DNA from: Nostoc linckia FACHB-104
GTDB taxonomy: Bacteria; Cyanobacteriota; Cyanobacteriia; Cyanobacteriales; Nostocaceae
Reading direction: 5' to 3'
Length of the DNA stretch: 64,000 nucleotides
Assembly: GCF_014696615.1 (NCBI RefSeq)
Contig: NZ_JACJQJ010000049.1
Location: forward strand, 1-64,000
Shown here: in pieces, positions 29,464 through 38,881 of the stretch
Layout: every line of letters begins with the position of its first letter
How positions within the stretch are numbered: position 1 is the stretch's first letter
Made by a program: the position numbers and the translations under genes
Notes under the pieces: model-generated
What the model saw: only the letters and a program-made list of their open reading frames with translations
What the model was told of the DNA's origin: nothing
Database searches by the model: none

Positions 29464-30618
29464 ATGTCAGAGAAACATCAACTTCGCCAGTGGTTTCGCA
29501 GTTTTTCTCAATTAGCGCTGCACCGAAGTGCTTATCGGCAGCTGCTCTCAACTTCTGTTGCAATGTTGGTATTGGCTGTACCAACATTGACTAATTTACC
29601 AGGAAGCAAAGTTTTAGCCCAGAATGTCGTCAGCCAGAATCTAGAAGCCGCCAGTTTCTTCCAGCAGGGAGTGATGCGTTATCACCGCCAAGACTGGCAA
29701 GGTGCAGAATATGCCTTTAGAGAAGCATTGCGCTTAGATTCTAAAATAGGAATGGCTAGGAATTATCTAGGTACCATTTTCCTACAGCAAAACCGCTTAG
29801 ATGTAGCTGTACAAGAGTTTGCAGAGGCAATTAAGATTAATCCTAATTCCAGCCAAGCTTACTACAACTTAGGTTTAGCCTTGCAACGTCAAGGTCAAAG
29901 AGAAGCAGCAATTACTGCTTATCGTCAAAGCCTATTGATAGATCCGACAATCGCAGCAGCCCAATATAATTTAGGCGTAGTATTTTACGAACAAGGGCAA
30001 ATACCAGAAGCGATCGCAGCTTATCAACAAGCGATTAATCTGGATACTCGCAACACCAATGCTTACTTTAATTTAGCGATCGCCCAACAACAACAAGGTC
30101 AAATTCAAGAAGCGATCGCTACATACAAACAACTCATAGAACAAGATCCTGACAATGCTGTAGCTTACAGCAACTTGGGTAGCCTGATGGCACTGCAAGG
30201 ACAGACATCTGAGGCGATCGCTGTTTATCAGCAAGCTATTCAACATAATCCTAAAAATGCCTCAGCTTACTATAATTTGGGCGTAGCTTTATACAATCAG
30301 GGCAATTTTAAAACCGCCAATAGCGCCTTTAAACGTGCCCACCATGAGTACAATGCTCAAGGGAACATCGCGCAAGCTGAGAAAATGCAAACGTTAATGC
30401 AACAAATGGCTCAAATATTAGCACCTAAACCTGCCCAAGTTGCTCAAACACAGACTCCTGCTGCGCCAACCTCCGCAATTAATCTATTTCCAGAAAGTAA
30501 TTTACAACAACCAAATCAACCAGAAAATTCTCCAGAAAATCCGCAAGAACCTCAAGGTGAGCCTGGCTATGTACCAATTTTGGTGCCACCACAACCAACA
30601 TCAATGAATTCTCAGTAA
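29464..30618 (+). CDS. Exported TPR-repeat protein
   Basis: The 384-residue protein has a signal peptide after a basic N-terminus (STSVAMLVLAVPTLTNLPG, cleavage near VLAQN). About seven tetratricopeptide repeats follow (residues about 55-300), with the 34-residue pattern YYNLGxALxxQGQxxEAIxxYxxxIxxxP. A Pro/Gln-rich tail of about 70 residues (PAQVAQTQTPAAPTS) ends it. TPRs form protein-binding solenoids; the partner is unknown. Several repeats carry the HIP1 octamer in the codons for EAIA. It is probably periplasmic. It follows queA by 190 bp with a heptamer repeat between, and the perfect inverted repeat at 30669-30712 may end it. Confidence 0.9.
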   Translation: MSEKHQLRQWFRSFSQLALHRSAYRQLLSTSVAMLVLAVPTLTNLPGSKVLAQNVVSQNLEAASFFQQGVMRYHRQDWQGAEYAFREALRLDSKIGMARNYLGTIFLQQNRLDVAVQEFAEAIKINPNSSQAYYNLGLALQRQGQREAAITAYRQSLLIDPTIAAAQYNLGVVFYEQGQIPEAIAAYQQAINLDTRNTNAYFNLAIAQQQQGQIQEAIATYKQLIEQDPDNAVAYSNLGSLMALQGQTSEAIAVYQQAIQHNPKNASAYYNLGVALYNQGNFKTANSAFKRAHHEYNAQGNIAQAEKMQTLMQQMAQILAPKPAQVAQTQTPAAPTSAINLFPESNLQQPNQPENSPENPQEPQGEPGYVPILVPPQPTSMNSQ

Positions 30619-30668
30619 TGTGGTTTTTCTTTGATTAAAATCCAAATTTTTACCTTAACAAAAGAATA

Positions 30669-30712
30669 GGTAATACCAATTTTTCACCAACATGATTGGA
30701 ATTGGTATTACC
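30669..30712 (+). terminator. Inverted repeat after the TPR gene
   Basis: GGTAATACCAATT (30669-30681) and AATTGGTATTACC (30700-30712) form a perfect 13-bp stem with an 18-nt loop, 50 nt past the TPR gene stop. The arms resemble the ends of the MITE-like element at 26273-26373, so it may be a repeat remnant that works as a terminator. Confidence 0.45.
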
Positions 30713-30984
30713 CGTTAATAAATAGCTGCCCCAATTTACGTTAAACATTAGAGACTGTTATCCAAATTCAAACAATATCTGCAACTCATTTATATTCTTT
30801 AGGGACACAAACTTTGTGCCCCTATTTTATATATTTATCGCATTATCCTAAAAACTTCAGCTGATACGTGCTGAGATCAAATATTCTGGTCTGAGGTCTG
30901 TCAAGGGTCAAGAGTCTTTGATTTTGAACTCTTGACCCTTGACTAATTAGTGCGAGATATACAATTTAAATGCGTAACAACTTA

Positions 30985-33900
30985 TCAATTCACCTTAACT
31001 TTGAACCTTATATATCCATAAGAATTATTCGGAGTACCAGATCCAGTTGCTTTGGGTAAGGTAGCAGGACTTTTAACTACATTCACCACCACCAAACCAT
31101 TAGTATTATCTGCGGCTGTCATCGTGGTAAAACTCACTGGCTTTTTACAAATTGCTGGAGGAGTGCTACCAGGCGCATAGAAAACACCGCGATCGCCATC
31201 AGCAACATTAGTCATGTAAACTGTTGGCACAGTAGGTAAACTAGTGTTGCTATTGGCAAATGCTATCCCCATATCTGCTTGTGGTAAACCACCGGTATCA
31301 GCAGTCAGTCCATTAAATGCTGTTCCCAAAAAGGTAGTATTACTAGGAATCAAGTCGCAAATTGTGACATTGGTCGCATCTTGAGTACCAGTAGAAAGAT
31401 AATAAATCGTATACTCTAGTTGATCGCCTGGTTTAATATTGCTGAGATTTATAGCTCCAGGTAAGTAAGTATTTTTAGGAGTAGGCCAGTTAGCATGATC
31501 ATCATCGCTAGCTTGCGCGCTTGTCGTATCATCTACAAACCCTGTGATACTCACACCATTAATCGCCGTAATTCTTTTCACCAACAGTAAATTCGGAACA
31601 CCACTACTAGCGGGAACAGTTGTAGTTACAGTAGTCGGGTCAATTGTTCCCGCATTTTCTGTTTGATCAATACTATTACTAGGTATAGTGACATCTGCTG
31701 GTAAAGTAGTGCTAGGGTTACTATCAACGTTATCTGTTTTGACACCAATACTAGGCAAGTTACTAGCAGTGGCTATACTTTGATTACTTAAAACCGTATT
31801 TGCCGGAGTAGCACTGATAATTTTTACAGGAACATTGATAGTAATAACAGCATTAGCAGGTAATGTATAGGGAGTAGAGGCATCAATTAAATTAGCATTA
31901 GGATTGGAACCTGTGTAAGCTGAATTAATAGTAGGAGATGTTTGACTTACTCCAGCAATTTTCACATTCACAGAAATCGGATTCGCCCCAGTTCTAGTAA
32001 CATTACTATTCAGAACATCTGTAATTTGGAAATTAGTAATTGGTACGGTATTAGTATTTTTATAAGCAATTGTCCAAGTTATTTCATCACCAGCCGTAAC
32101 TAAATTATTAGCATCTACATCATTAGTTAATTTGACAGATTTAAATCCTTGCACTTCGGGAATGCTGATTTTAGTAGCGTCAACAGATGCTAGTTGAGTT
32201 TGTGCTATACTGCCTGTTTCAATTTGCGCTAATACATCGCTAGGTAATGTGGTGGTGTTGTCTACATTATCTGTATTAAGTGCGGTGATTCCTGTGCCTG
32301 TACCTACAGCTTGGTTAACTTTATCTCCTACTTGATTAGCATTAATTGTCACAGGAATTTTAACTGCTATTACACCCCCAGCAACTAAAGGCACTGTAGT
32401 ACTGAAAAGATTATTATTGCCGTTACCATTGTAGTTAGTATTAATGCTAGGAGTTGTCTGCCCTACACCACTCACGCTGATAGTTGGTGTTCCGGTTTTT
32501 GTGACTCCAGTTGGTAAAGCATCTGCTATTTGAAAATTGGGAACACTCGCTGTTCCTGAGTTTTTATAAATAATTGTCCATGTGACTGTATCTCCGGAAG
32601 TAACGCTATTACTTGTATCTGCATCTGTGGTTAATTTCACAGATTTGTAACCTGATACTTGAGGCGCAATAATTGTGAATGTAGTTGGATCAATACTGGG
32701 ATTTTGTGTTTGCGTAACGCTACCACTAGGTATGGTTACACCTGTAGGTAATCCGCTAGTGCTACTATCAACATTATCTGTATTTGTGGCTGAGATATTT
32801 CCACCATTAGCTGTTGCTTGATTAGATTTTGTACCTGATGATCCAGCGTTAATATTGACAGGAATTGTAACTGTAATAATACCCCCAGCTTTAAAAGTAA
32901 TTGGGGTTTGTAAAAGACTATTATTGCCAGTGCCATCATAACTACTATTAGCAGTTGGTGCTGTACCTTGAGTATTATTAGTCGTAATATTAATACTGCC
33001 TGATTTTGTTAATCCTGATGGCAATATATCAGTAATTTGGAAGTTAGTAACATCAACTGTACCTGTATTGATGTAAGTAACTGACCATGTAACTGTATCT
33101 CCCGCAGTAATACTACTACTACTATCTAAATCATTTGTCAGTTTTACAGATTTATAACCTGATAAACTTGGCGTTGGCGTAGTAGCAGGAATATTAATGA
33201 CAGTGGGGTCAATTGTTCCTGTTTGAGTTTGCTTAATACTAGCTGCAGGAACTTCTGTTATTCCTGTGTCGCTATCAACGTTATCTGTATTAATGCCTAT
33301 GGTTGTTAAGTTGTTACCTTTGGCTGTGGCTTGGTTGGATTTTGTGCCTGATACTCCGCTATTAATCGTTACAGGAATATTAACAACTATTGTACCTCCT
33401 GCTTTTAATGTAATTCCAGAAGCAAAGAGGTTAGTATTACTAATACCGTCATAACTACTATTAATTGTCGGGGAAGTTTGCCCACCACCACTTGCTGTTA
33501 CGAGAGTAGGTGTTCCTGATTTAGTTACCCCTGATGGTAATGTATCAGTAATTTGAAAATTAGGAACATCAACTGTTCCGGTATTTTTATAAATTACTGT
33601 CCATGTTACAGTGTCTCCAGGGTCAAGACCTGTTGCACCTTGATCGGTTGTTAATTTAACTGATTTATAACCAACTACAGTAGGAGTTCCCACAATTACA
33701 GTTGTGGGGTCAATACTAGAATTTTGAGTTTGCAGAATACTGTTAGTTAGGGGCGTAACTCCTGTAGGTAAACCTGTAGTAGTATTGTCAATATTGTCTG
33801 TTTTTACGCCAACTGTCGGTAAATTTGAGCCATTAGCAGTAGGTTGATTGCTGAGAATTGTGCCATTAGGTAATGCAGCGTTTACATTCACAGGAATATC

Positions 33901-35067
33901 AATTGTAATCACTCCACCTGCTTTGAATGTTACGCCAGCAGTAAAAAGATTATTATTACCTGTACCGTTATAACTAGTATTAGGAGATGGTGCTGTTACT
34001 TGTGTAGCATTGACAGTAATATTAGCAGCAGCTAATGCTGTGGATAGTGTGACTCCTGCTGGTAAAGCATCAGTAATTTGGAAGTTGCTAATATCTACAG
34101 AACCAGTATTAGCATAGGTCACTCTCCAGGTAAGTTTGTCACCAGGAGTAACGCTATTGGTACTATCGTTGTCGGTGGTTAATTGTACTGATTTATAACC
34201 AGAAGTATTTGGTGTAGCTGCTAATGCAATAGATTGATTTGCGCTTGCTTCTTGGCGATGATTGGTAGAATCGCCATTAGCAGGATTGCCGCTAGCTTCT
34301 GCAACTTGACTGACTGTAGGAATGCTGGCATAGCTACTAGGAATAGTTGTCCCATTGGACAAATCTACTGTGTAAACATCAAGATTGCCATTGGCTGTAT
34401 AAGGTTGGTTTTGGCTGCTGGGATTGGGAGGAACAGGTGTATTTCCTAAAGTTACAGTAATAGAATTATTCACCACTGTTTCTGTAACTTTGACAGCTAC
34501 TCGCACTTTTACTGTGCCATTTACAGGGATATAACCATTAGTTGTACCTAACAAATTGATCGTATTATCCCCGCCACTGGGAACATTAACGGCAACAGTT
34601 GTCGCTGAAGCCGCACCTGTACCATCAGAATCAACAGCAATAATCTGAATACCTTCTAATGTTCCACCTGTAATTGTGGCTGTACCAGGGATAAAAAATT
34701 GCGTCGGATCGTTGCCAGTGTTAGTAATAGTGAAGTCAAAATAGACCACATCACCTGTATTAATCCCTGCAATTCCTTGATATGTGCCCGCATTAGTAAC
34801 ATTACTAGGGGCTTCTGTTGGCACACTACTCGAATTAATCGTAATTCCTGCCACTTCTAAAACGGTGACGCTGACAGTGTTAGAAGTCACGGTGTTAGTA
34901 GTGCCTGATGTCTCTCCTTCAAAACTGCCCGTGGCGCTATTGTCGATAGTAGTTCCCGGAGGAGTCGAATCAGCCAAAACCGTTTTTAGTAAAGGTAAGA
35001 AACTGCCACAAATTATGGCAGTGGTTAAAAATAAGCGAGTCGATGCTCGAAGAAAGGAGGTTGACAT
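30985..35067 (-). CDS. Giant exported DUF11-repeat protein
   Basis: The 1360-residue protein has a signal peptide (LFLTTAIICGSFLPLLKTVLA). An N-terminal module (about 35-270) contains VSVTVLEVAGITI and TNTGNDPTQFFIPG. Five DUF11-type Ig-like repeats of about 170 residues start near 287, 466, 638, 806 and 976; each begins GYKSV(K/Q)LT(T/N)D and contains TVTW, YKNTGTVDVPNFQITD and LPSGVTKSG. A C-terminal module starts near 1162 (LLLVKRITAING) and ends YGYIRFKVKVN. DUF11 domains occur in surface and adhesion proteins. It has no LPXTG, GPI or PEP-CTERM tail. It is the last gene of a minus-strand cluster and shares modules with the products of the genes at 35273 and 45447. Its job is unknown. Confidence 0.88.
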   Translation of the reverse strand: MSTSFLRASTRLFLTTAIICGSFLPLLKTVLADSTPPGTTIDNSATGSFEGETSGTTNTVTSNTVSVTVLEVAGITINSSSVPTEAPSNVTNAGTYQGIAGINTGDVVYFDFTITNTGNDPTQFFIPGTATITGGTLEGIQIIAVDSDGTGAASATTVAVNVPSGGDNTINLLGTTNGYIPVNGTVKVRVAVKVTETVVNNSITVTLGNTPVPPNPSSQNQPYTANGNLDVYTVDLSNGTTIPSSYASIPTVSQVAEASGNPANGDSTNHRQEASANQSIALAATPNTSGYKSVQLTTDNDSTNSVTPGDKLTWRVTYANTGSVDISNFQITDALPAGVTLSTALAAANITVNATQVTAPSPNTSYNGTGNNNLFTAGVTFKAGGVITIDIPVNVNAALPNGTILSNQPTANGSNLPTVGVKTDNIDNTTTGLPTGVTPLTNSILQTQNSSIDPTTVIVGTPTVVGYKSVKLTTDQGATGLDPGDTVTWTVIYKNTGTVDVPNFQITDTLPSGVTKSGTPTLVTASGGGQTSPTINSSYDGISNTNLFASGITLKAGGTIVVNIPVTINSGVSGTKSNQATAKGNNLTTIGINTDNVDSDTGITEVPAASIKQTQTGTIDPTVINIPATTPTPSLSGYKSVKLTNDLDSSSSITAGDTVTWSVTYINTGTVDVTNFQITDILPSGLTKSGSINITTNNTQGTAPTANSSYDGTGNNSLLQTPITFKAGGIITVTIPVNINAGSSGTKSNQATANGGNISATNTDNVDSSTSGLPTGVTIPSGSVTQTQNPSIDPTTFTIIAPQVSGYKSVKLTTDADTSNSVTSGDTVTWTIIYKNSGTASVPNFQIADALPTGVTKTGTPTISVSGVGQTTPSINTNYNGNGNNNLFSTTVPLVAGGVIAVKIPVTINANQVGDKVNQAVGTGTGITALNTDNVDNTTTLPSDVLAQIETGSIAQTQLASVDATKISIPEVQGFKSVKLTNDVDANNLVTAGDEITWTIAYKNTNTVPITNFQITDVLNSNVTRTGANPISVNVKIAGVSQTSPTINSAYTGSNPNANLIDASTPYTLPANAVITINVPVKIISATPANTVLSNQSIATASNLPSIGVKTDNVDSNPSTTLPADVTIPSNSIDQTENAGTIDPTTVTTTVPASSGVPNLLLVKRITAINGVSITGFVDDTTSAQASDDDHANWPTPKNTYLPGAINLSNIKPGDQLEYTIYYLSTGTQDATNVTICDLIPSNTTFLGTAFNGLTADTGGLPQADMGIAFANSNTSLPTVPTVYMTNVADGDRGVFYAPGSTPPAICKKPVSFTTMTAADNTNGLVVVNVVKSPATLPKATGSGTPNNSYGYIRFKVKVN

Positions 35068-35272
35068 AGCGATTATCTAGTTTTGGCTGTAAAGTAACTC
35101 CCCCTAATGGGCAGAAGAATTAACTCATATCTGGTATTTCTCCGTATAAACCCTGAGTATGAGAATAAAAGTGCAATAAGGACACATTATTTATATCGCA
35201 CTTGATGGCAAAAGAAAGGATTTGGGGTTTAGTACTGAGTAAGTAAATCACATAGATTTGATTGGCGGTGGA

Positions 35273-38200
35273 TTAATTAACTGTCACGTTAAAGCGGACG
35301 AAACCGTAGGAAGCAAAAGGTGTCCCAGCTGCAGTGGCTTTGGGAACGATAGTGCTGGTACCCAAATCTACTACAACTCCACCATTTGTATTGGTGGCTG
35401 CACCACAAGGGGGATTGGGTAATGATGTGCCAGCACTATAGAATTGACCTCGATCGCTATCTGCAGTGTTGGTGAGTTGTACTTTACCTGTTCCTGTTGA
35501 AGTACTAGGATCAGCCAGTGCTGTATTATCCCAACCTAAAAGAATGCCATTACCGACGGCGTAAGTATCTGCTTGAAAAGTGGTATTTGTGGGAATGCGA
35601 TCGCAGATTTTCACATTCTTGAGATTATCTGTACCACTGGAAAGGAAATAAATTGTGTATTCTAGGTTATCTCCTGGTAATACTCCGGAGACTGAGTTAC
35701 AAGCATTACCAGTATTACAAGCGATCGCTCCACGCAAATATTTATCTTTATTTGTCGGCCAGCCAGATGCATCATCATTGGCGGTGGAATCATTAACAAA
35801 AGTAGTGGTAATATTTGTGCCATTAATCGCCGTAATCCGTTTAACTAGGCTAAGATTTGGCACAGCACCAATGCTAATTTTATAGTCTTCAACTTCACCA
35901 TTGGCGATCGCAGTATTGGGAGTAGAGGTGGTGAGAGTAGCGCTATCACTCAAGCGGAAACGAGCATAAGTATCACCCGCAGTTAATCCCGTAATCCCTA
36001 TCCACTGAATATTGATGTTTTGGGCTGTAGCACTAACTGCGATCGGTTGGATACCTGCTAAACTTGTATTGGAATCATAGGCGACACCTTCACTAACTGC
36101 GAACACACCATCTTTGTTAAAGTCAATCCAACCAACTAAATAAGCTGCCGCCGCCGTATTAGTAACGTTGACTGTAGCAGTGTAAGATGTAGTGCTGGTG
36201 TTGATAGCGGGTAAAGTCACACCATCTTCATCATCAGGTGTACCTGTTGTATCATCGGCATCGGCATTAGCATTTTGCAATGTGCTGTCATCAGCATCAA
36301 TGTTTGCCCCCATTTTGAGAGTACTAACAATGTTATGACTAGCTCCTCCATTAGCTAAAGTTGTTTGATAGTCACCTGCACCTGTACCATTGCTCGTATC
36401 CGGTGCATCGCCATAATCTATCCCAATAATCGTTACATCTTCCCCTGTACTCGAGGCAGAATTATAACTAGCAGTTGTAGTTCCACCTGCCGTAGTCCGA
36501 GTTGGATCGTCATAGGTGGCTGTGGCTGGGTTTTGATAGGTTCCTAAAGCGGTAGCATTAGGAATATCAACTTTAAAAACAATGGTGACAGACTCAGCTT
36601 CCGGAATGGTAAACGTCCCCCAACTAGGATTAGTTGCTCCTCCAGTTGGATTAGTGCTTGTAGGCTGAGTTGCACCACTACTCGTAGTTACTGAGGTAGT
36701 CGAAGCATAGGTAAAACCTGTAGGTAGCAAATCGGAAATCACCACATTAGTAGCTGATGATGTGAGAGCAGCGTTAGATACTGTGATGGTATAAGTCGCA
36801 GTCATTGCGCCCGTTCCCGGTTTAGTGATTGTGGGGGTGCTAGTGGTTTTAGTTACTGTTAATTTCGGTAAGCACTGAGCGCCACTTTTAATTCCTGGGC
36901 TATCGTTGGCAGAAATTGGAGCTAATAAACCTGTGCCGCCTGCTGCATAAAAGTTACGCGGATTAGCATTACCTAATAATCCTGTTTGACCACCAGCTCC
37001 TCCTGCTAAGCTAACGACTGTCGCGGCTGCACTCGTACTAACGACAACACCACCACCGCCTCCACCGCCAGGGCCGTGAGCTTCTCTAAAGGTTGACCAA
37101 CCACCATCCCCACCAGCAGCATTCACGCTGAGATTACTAATCCCCGTTGTACCCGTACTTTTAACATCATAGGCAACAGCATAAACAGTTCCCCCAGCAC
37201 CGCCGCCACCAGCACCATCATTAGCAATGCTTAAACCTTGTACGCCTCTCACATCAAATATGCCACTGCCAGCGATAGTATCAGCGCGCACTACAGCAAT
37301 TCCGCCTCCTGCACCACCACTGCTGTAGATACCAGTACTATTTGCTTTATTATTACCATCAAAATCTGCACCATTCGCATAGGTTGGTGAACCTGTATAG
37401 TTTGTCCCAAGGGTTCTACTAACAGAAGTGGTAGCATCATTGGTTGTACCTGCACCTCCACCTCCGCCCATAAATAGGCGTTCACCATTATTAATTAGTG
37501 CTGTGGTAAATGCCTTACCGCCAAAACCTCCTGATGGCACTTGACTACTCCAGGCTCGTCCCCCACGACCGCCATCACCACCATTGGCACCCCCACCGCC
37601 GCCACTATTTTGGTCGTTAGAAGAAGGATTACCATCTGTGCTACCTCCACCTGCATTGGCAGGTGCACCTCGTCCATAGCTACCATTGGGATAGCCTTCA
37701 TCAGTATTAGTGGTAAATGTTGCTGTCGGGGGGTTACCGTTAGTTGCACTAATGCTACTGGGATCGAAGTAATTAAGTACAAACTTGGGTGTACCAGCAA
37801 TACTTTCTCCTTTGGAACCATTAAAACCAGTTGTGCCGCTATTTTGGGAATTAGTACGATAGTCTGTATTGGCACCTCCACTCGTTCCTCTTAATTGACG
37901 ACCTGCTCCAGCACGAAACCCTTTACCCCGCAGATCGACAATTGTCCCACCACCTAAAGTCATTTTGCCTGCTACATCTATAGCAAAAACTCCACCCACC
38001 GTCCCATCCCAGGGTAAAGCAGTAACGCCAGCATTTAGGGTGACGCTAGAGTATTGAGGTACTCGAATAATCTGGTAACTACGTCTGCCAGCTGTGCTCG
38101 TGGCAGATGCGGAGCGATATGTATAGTTCAATCCTTTACTAGTTCCGGTACCTTTAATGCCAATTGTTGACCCCGACACACTAGTAACGGTAATAAATTC

Positions 38201-38728
38201 ATAATGTCCGGCATTATTAATTGCCGTAAGGCCACTCGCTCCAGTAGAAGGGGGAGTATCAGTAGCAACAGTAGGAGGAGTTGGCTCAGGACTACTATAG
38301 GCTGGTACATCTCCGCCTGTACCATCTCCGTAGCTAGCTGTGTTGCTGGAGTCAATGTCAGCATCTTGCATCTGAATAATCATCAGCAAATCCCCAACTG
38401 CAATATCGGGGGCAGTGTTAGGCAATTTACTAGCTACGTTGACAGTAATCGAAGTTACGCCACTATTGACGGTTCCAGAGTTGGCAGCAAAATAGGAATT
38501 GACAATACCGTTGATGGTGCCAGAGCCATCTTTTCCGGGTGTGGCGCAAGGGTCATTTCCCGCAGCGAGAACAATGTCGTTGTGATAATTGAGAGGACTG
38601 ATAAATAGGATGAGGCTTAAAAAGCCAATTATAAAATTACGGTATAATTTATAACTTATTCGATTGTGTAAAATCATCACTACACTAACTATAATAATTG
38701 CTGCTGCAAGTAAGATTATATTTAACAT
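35273..38728 (-). CDS. Exported glycine-rich protein with DUF11 and GEVED domains
   Basis: The 1151-residue protein starts at an ATG preceded by GAGG with 7-nt spacing. Two hydrophobic stretches lie in the first 55 residues, so it is either anchored or has an unusual signal peptide; an internal ATG at 38677 would give a standard one. In order: a beta-rich N-domain, a Gly-rich part with GGGGG runs (about 350-620), a DUF11 domain (about 630-760, LTVTKTTSTPTITKPG), a GEVED-type domain (about 770-955, YGDAPD to NGEVEDYKISIG) and the same C-terminal module as the 1360-residue protein (LSLVKRITAING to FVRFNVTVN). GEVED and DUF11 are typical of bacterial surface proteins. It lies between the barrel gene and the 1360-residue gene. 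Confidence 0.87.
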   Translation of the reverse strand: MLNIILLAAAIIIVSVVMILHNRISYKLYRNFIIGFLSLILFISPLNYHNDIVLAAGNDPCATPGKDGSGTINGIVNSYFAANSGTVNSGVTSITVNVASKLPNTAPDIAVGDLLMIIQMQDADIDSSNTASYGDGTGGDVPAYSSPEPTPPTVATDTPPSTGASGLTAINNAGHYEFITVTSVSGSTIGIKGTGTSKGLNYTYRSASATSTAGRRSYQIIRVPQYSSVTLNAGVTALPWDGTVGGVFAIDVAGKMTLGGGTIVDLRGKGFRAGAGRQLRGTSGGANTDYRTNSQNSGTTGFNGSKGESIAGTPKFVLNYFDPSSISATNGNPPTATFTTNTDEGYPNGSYGRGAPANAGGGSTDGNPSSNDQNSGGGGGANGGDGGRGGRAWSSQVPSGGFGGKAFTTALINNGERLFMGGGGGAGTTNDATTSVSRTLGTNYTGSPTYANGADFDGNNKANSTGIYSSGGAGGGIAVVRADTIAGSGIFDVRGVQGLSIANDGAGGGGAGGTVYAVAYDVKSTGTTGISNLSVNAAGGDGGWSTFREAHGPGGGGGGGVVVSTSAAATVVSLAGGAGGQTGLLGNANPRNFYAAGGTGLLAPISANDSPGIKSGAQCLPKLTVTKTTSTPTITKPGTGAMTATYTITVSNAALTSSATNVVISDLLPTGFTYASTTSVTTSSGATQPTSTNPTGGATNPSWGTFTIPEAESVTIVFKVDIPNATALGTYQNPATATYDDPTRTTAGGTTTASYNSASSTGEDVTIIGIDYGDAPDTSNGTGAGDYQTTLANGGASHNIVSTLKMGANIDADDSTLQNANADADDTTGTPDDEDGVTLPAINTSTTSYTATVNVTNTAAAAYLVGWIDFNKDGVFAVSEGVAYDSNTSLAGIQPIAVSATAQNINIQWIGITGLTAGDTYARFRLSDSATLTTSTPNTAIANGEVEDYKISIGAVPNLSLVKRITAINGTNITTTFVNDSTANDDASGWPTNKDKYLRGAIACNTGNACNSVSGVLPGDNLEYTIYFLSSGTDNLKNVKICDRIPTNTTFQADTYAVGNGILLGWDNTALADPSTSTGTGKVQLTNTADSDRGQFYSAGTSLPNPPCGAATNTNGGVVVDLGTSTIVPKATAAGTPFASYGFVRFNVTVN

Positions 38729-38881
38729 TTCTTGCCCTCATCAATGTAAAATTTGATATCTAGAGCAATTTTTTGAGTAACTTGTCTTACACTCCTAATT
38801 TTCCTTCTTTATTTGCCTTGATCGCGTGTGAGTTGTTTGACTTTAAGGTTAAATTACTTAAAAAAATACGTATAAGTTTCG

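Noticed and set aside
37541-37894. 117-codon plus-strand frame antisense to the Gly-rich surface gene
   Set aside because: Shadow of the Gly-codon-rich region; biased composition is explained by the opposite strand.
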